64,000 bases of DNA from an uncultured Oscillospiraceae bacterium. Its GTDB lineage: Bacteria; Bacillota; Clostridia; Oscillospirales; Oscillospiraceae. Positions 61,533 through 64,000 of this stretch are shown piece after piece. The DNA is taken from assembly GCA_947631595.1 (NCBI GenBank), contig CANRLZ010000003.1, positions 1 to 64,000 on the forward strand, written 5' to 3'. The position numbers and the translations under genes were made by a program. Each line of letters starts with the position of its first letter. The stretch's first letter is position 1. The notes under the pieces were generated by a model. That model was not told the DNA's origin, did not search any database, and was given only the letters and a program-made list of their open reading frames with translations.

Positions 61533-61562
61533 ATGCTCCACACAAGCTGTGGGGAGGACGTT

Positions 61563-63398
61563 ATGACAAAGGAATTGGAGAAGATCCTGCCCCTGGTGCA
61601 AAAGCCCGCCCGGTATACCGGCGGGGAGTACCGGGCGGTGGTGAAGGACAAGAGCCAGGTGGATTTCCGGGTGGCCTTCTGTTTCCCGGATTCCTACGAG
61701 ATCGGCATGTCCAACCTGGGTATGCGCATCCTCTACGGGGTGATGAACGGCCTGCCCGAGGTCTGGTGCGAGCGGGTCTTCGCCCCCTGGGGGGATATGG
61801 AGGAGCAGATGCGCGCCCACCACATCCCCCTCTATGGCCTGGAGAGCGGCGACCCCATCGGGACATTCGACCTCATCGCCTTCTCCGTGGGCTACGAGAT
61901 GGCGTACAGCAACATTCTCAATATGCTGGACCTGGCCGGTGTCCCCGTCCGCCGGGCGGATCGGAATGGCTCCCACCCCCTGGTGATCGCGGGGGGCACC
62001 TGCTGCTATAACCCCGAGCCGCTGAGCGACTTTGTAGACGTCTTCTCCCTGGGAGAGGGGGAGGACGTGACGGTGGAGATGCTCCAGGTCTGCCGAAGGG
62101 CCAAGGCGGAGGGCTGGAGCCGGGAGGAGCTGCTCCGGGTGCTTGCCAAGGTGCCGGGCCTCTACGTCCCCAGCCTGGTGGACGTGACCTACAACGCCGA
62201 CGGCACCATCCGGGCCATGACCCCCGCCGACGGGGTGACCTTGCCTGTTCTCAAGCGGATCGTCTCCGACCTGAACACCTCCTATTACCCCACCCAGACC
62301 ATCGTCCCCTCCACCGAGATCGTCCACGACCGGGTGATGCTGGAGGTATTCCGGGGCTGTATCCGGGGCTGCCGGTTCTGCCAGGCGGGGTACGCCTACC
62401 GCCCCGTCCGGGCCAAGGACCCTGAGCTGCTGGTGCAACAGGGGATCGCGGCGTGCAAGGACTCGGGGTATCAGGAGATGACCCTGTCCAGCCTGTCCAC
62501 CAGCGACTACCGCCCCTTGGAGGCGCTGTGCGACGGGCTGCTGGACTACTGCGCCCCCCGGGATATCAGCCTGTCCCTGCCCTCCCTGCGGGCGGACAAC
62601 TTCTCCATGGGCCTGATGCAGCGCCTCCAGGCGGGTCGGAAGAGCGGCCTCACCTTCGCCCCCGAGGCGGGTACCCAGCGGCTTCGGGACGCCATCAACA
62701 AAAACGTCACCGAGGAGGACCTGAAGCAGTCCTGCCGCACCGCCTTCTCCGGGGGGTGGTCCAGCGTGAAGCTCTACTTCATGCTTGGCCTGCCCACCGA
62801 GACGGACGAGGACGTGCTGGGCATCGCGGATCTGGCCAAGAAGGTCCTGGCCTGGGGCCGGGAGTACGGCCCACACCAGCGCGGGGGCGTCCGGGTCACC
62901 GTCTCCACCGCCTGCTTCGTCCCCAAGCCCCACACCGCGTTCCAGTGGGAGGCCCAGGTGGACATGGACGAGTATATGCGCCGGGTGACCCTCCTGCGGG
63001 AGAATATGCGGGAGCGGAACATCACCTACAACTGGCACGACCCGGACACCAGCTTTCTGGAGGCGGTCTTCTCACGGGGCGACCGGCGGCTGGGGGCGGT
63101 GATCTGGGAGGCGTGGAAAAACGGGGCGAAGTTTGACGCCTGGAGCGAGTATTTTGACCTCCAGCGCTGGCTGGACGCCTTTGCCGCCTGTGGCCTGGAT
63201 CCCCATTTCTACGCCAACCGGGAGCGGGGGAGAGAGGAGATCTTCCCCTGGGAGGTCACCTCCACCGGGGTGAGCCGGGCGTTTTTGGCCCGGGAGCGGG
63301 AGCAGGCCTATCGGGCGGTCATCACCCCGGATTGCCGCAAGCAGTGCTCCGGCTGCGGGGCCAACCAGTTCTGCCCAGGGGGTGTGTGCGATGCCTAA
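61563..63398 (+). CDS. TIGR03960-family B12-binding-type radical SAM protein
   Basis: The 611-aa protein has an N-terminal cobalamin-binding-like domain (about 35-180) and a radical SAM core with C266, C270 and C273 in CIRGCRFC that hold the 4Fe-4S cluster, followed by conserved GLTFAPEAGTQRLR and KLYFMLGLPTETDED. A C-terminal cysteine cluster (CRKQCSGCGANQFCPGGVC) suggests a second metal site. The family is nearly always followed by a DUF2344 protein, as here with an 8-bp overlap, and often by rng/rpmA genes. Its substrate is not established. Confidence 0.93.
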   Translation: MTKELEKILPLVQKPARYTGGEYRAVVKDKSQVDFRVAFCFPDSYEIGMSNLGMRILYGVMNGLPEVWCERVFAPWGDMEEQMRAHHIPLYGLESGDPIGTFDLIAFSVGYEMAYSNILNMLDLAGVPVRRADRNGSHPLVIAGGTCCYNPEPLSDFVDVFSLGEGEDVTVEMLQVCRRAKAEGWSREELLRVLAKVPGLYVPSLVDVTYNADGTIRAMTPADGVTLPVLKRIVSDLNTSYYPTQTIVPSTEIVHDRVMLEVFRGCIRGCRFCQAGYAYRPVRAKDPELLVQQGIAACKDSGYQEMTLSSLSTSDYRPLEALCDGLLDYCAPRDISLSLPSLRADNFSMGLMQRLQAGRKSGLTFAPEAGTQRLRDAINKNVTEEDLKQSCRTAFSGGWSSVKLYFMLGLPTETDEDVLGIADLAKKVLAWGREYGPHQRGGVRVTVSTACFVPKPHTAFQWEAQVDMDEYMRRVTLLRENMRERNITYNWHDPDTSFLEAVFSRGDRRLGAVIWEAWKNGAKFDAWSEYFDLQRWLDAFAACGLDPHFYANRERGREEIFPWEVTSTGVSRAFLAREREQAYRAVITPDCRKQCSGCGANQFCPGGVCDA

Positions 63399-64000
63399 GG
63401 ACCGTCTGCTGTTCGCCAAAGAGGGGAGAGCGTGCTACATCTCCCACCTGGACCTGATGCGCACCTTCCAGCGCGCCTTTTTGCGCGCCGACATCCCCAT
63501 CAAGCACACCGAGGGGTTTCACCCCCACCCCTTCATCTCCATCGCCCTGCCCCTGTCCCTGGGTTTTTCCAGCGCGTGTGAGATCTTGGAGTTCGGCCTT
63601 TTGGCGGGCACGCCCCGCCGGGAGGTGCCCGCGCGGCTCAACGCCGTTCTCCCCGAGGGCGTTCGCGTGCTGGAGTGCTACGAGGGGACGCGGCCCATGC
63701 GGGAGCTTCAGGCGATCCGCTTCCAGATCCAGGTAGATTTTGCCGGGGACGTCCCCGGACTCTGCCAGGCGTGGGGGGAGCTGCTGGGCCGGGAGAGCTG
63801 GATCGTGGAAAAACCCTCCAAGAAAGCAAAGAGCGGGTCGGTAAATGTAGATATTCCAACGCTTGTAAAGGAATATAGCTTTACTGATTTGACCGAGAAC
63901 GGCGTCACCCTTCTGGCGACGCTGTCCGCGCAAAACCCTGGATTGAACCCGAGTGTAATGGTGAAAGCCTTGACAGATGCCTGTCCCCAATTTCCCCCGG
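63391..64000 (+). CDS. TIGR03936/DUF2344 radical-SAM-associated protein (partial, runs off right edge)
   Basis: The frame from ATG at 63391 stays open to the window end (203 codons seen). It begins DRLLFAKEGRACYISHLDLMRTFQRAF, the family signature, and contains the HTEGFHPHPFISIALPL segment. The ATG overlaps the stop of the radical SAM gene by 8 bp, so the two are coupled and probably act together. From about 63830 to 63900 codons become AT-rich (GTAAATGTAGATATT and the like), unlike the rest of the window. The C-terminus is missing. Confidence 0.9.
   Translation, partial: MPKDRLLFAKEGRACYISHLDLMRTFQRAFLRADIPIKHTEGFHPHPFISIALPLSLGFSSACEILEFGLLAGTPRREVPARLNAVLPEGVRVLECYEGTRPMRELQAIRFQIQVDFAGDVPGLCQAWGELLGRESWIVEKPSKKAKSGSVNVDIPTLVKEYSFTDLTENGVTLLATLSAQNPGLNPSVMVKALTDACPQFPP

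Overview
The window is about 64% GC by eye. It carries the core chromosome of an endospore-forming, high-GC Firmicute, most likely an Oscillospirales anaerobe of the Flavonifractor/Intestinimonas/Pseudoflavonifractor type. The supporting evidence is the complete spoIIIA operon, spoIIGA-sigE and spoVAC, lysine synthesis through DapL/DapF, an ECF transporter module next to truA, GlnRS, and a large 2-hydroxyacyl-CoA-dehydratase-activase-like protein. The assignment is inferred from gene content only.

Layout. Positions 1-905 are the right end of an integrated element: a minus-strand low-complexity, basic-tailed gene runs off the left edge, and a 3' tRNA remnant (probably tRNA-Pro) followed by its terminator marks an attachment site. 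Next come yebC, a solitary spoVAC, and a ~270 bp array of back-to-back hairpins with terminal inverted repeats. Its right end supplies the stop codon of a TetM/EF-G-like GTPase fused to a YacP/Rae1-like NYN ribonuclease domain. A Bce-type ABC transporter follows, then 5-formyl-THF cyclo-ligase, glnA with an ANTAR regulator, and dapF-dapL.

From 22.0 kb down to 13.1 kb on the minus strand lies a nine-gene purine operon, purE-purC-purF paralog-purF-purM-purN-purO-AICAR transformylase-purD, read from a clear promoter at 22075-22103. Bifunctional PurH is replaced by two proteins (archaeal-type PurO plus a free transformylase), and purF is followed on the map by a relative that has lost its glutaminase residues. 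Then come a DUF3343/cysteine-desulfurase pair, aroF-tyrA, a ClpE-like chaperone, cvpA and DUF5711 genes, truA, ecfT-ecfA2-ecfA1 and an rRNA-type methyltransferase.

The 34.5-54 kb part is rich in sporulation genes: spoIIIAA-AH, and spoIIGA-sigE with a promoter whose -35/-10 spacing is 22 bp, the hallmark of the Spo0A-activated spoIIG promoter. Between them are glnS (with a 17-bp perfect dyad at its promoter), dinB, murI, an apbE-NusG_II-Gx flavinylation-type cassette, and a DUF1934 gene with argS. The right end holds a glycosyltransferase, hprK, a MATE exporter, a GNAT gene, a two-gene activase/DUF2229 system, and a radical-SAM pair (TIGR03960 and DUF2344), the last gene being cut by the window edge.

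The most unusual item is the GTPase-Rae1 fusion. It joins two modules that each act in the ribosomal A site into one predicted ribosome-rescue or mRNA-cleavage factor. No CRISPR array, rRNA operon or intact tRNA was found. Promoters are listed where a -35/-10 pair with acceptable spacing could be read.
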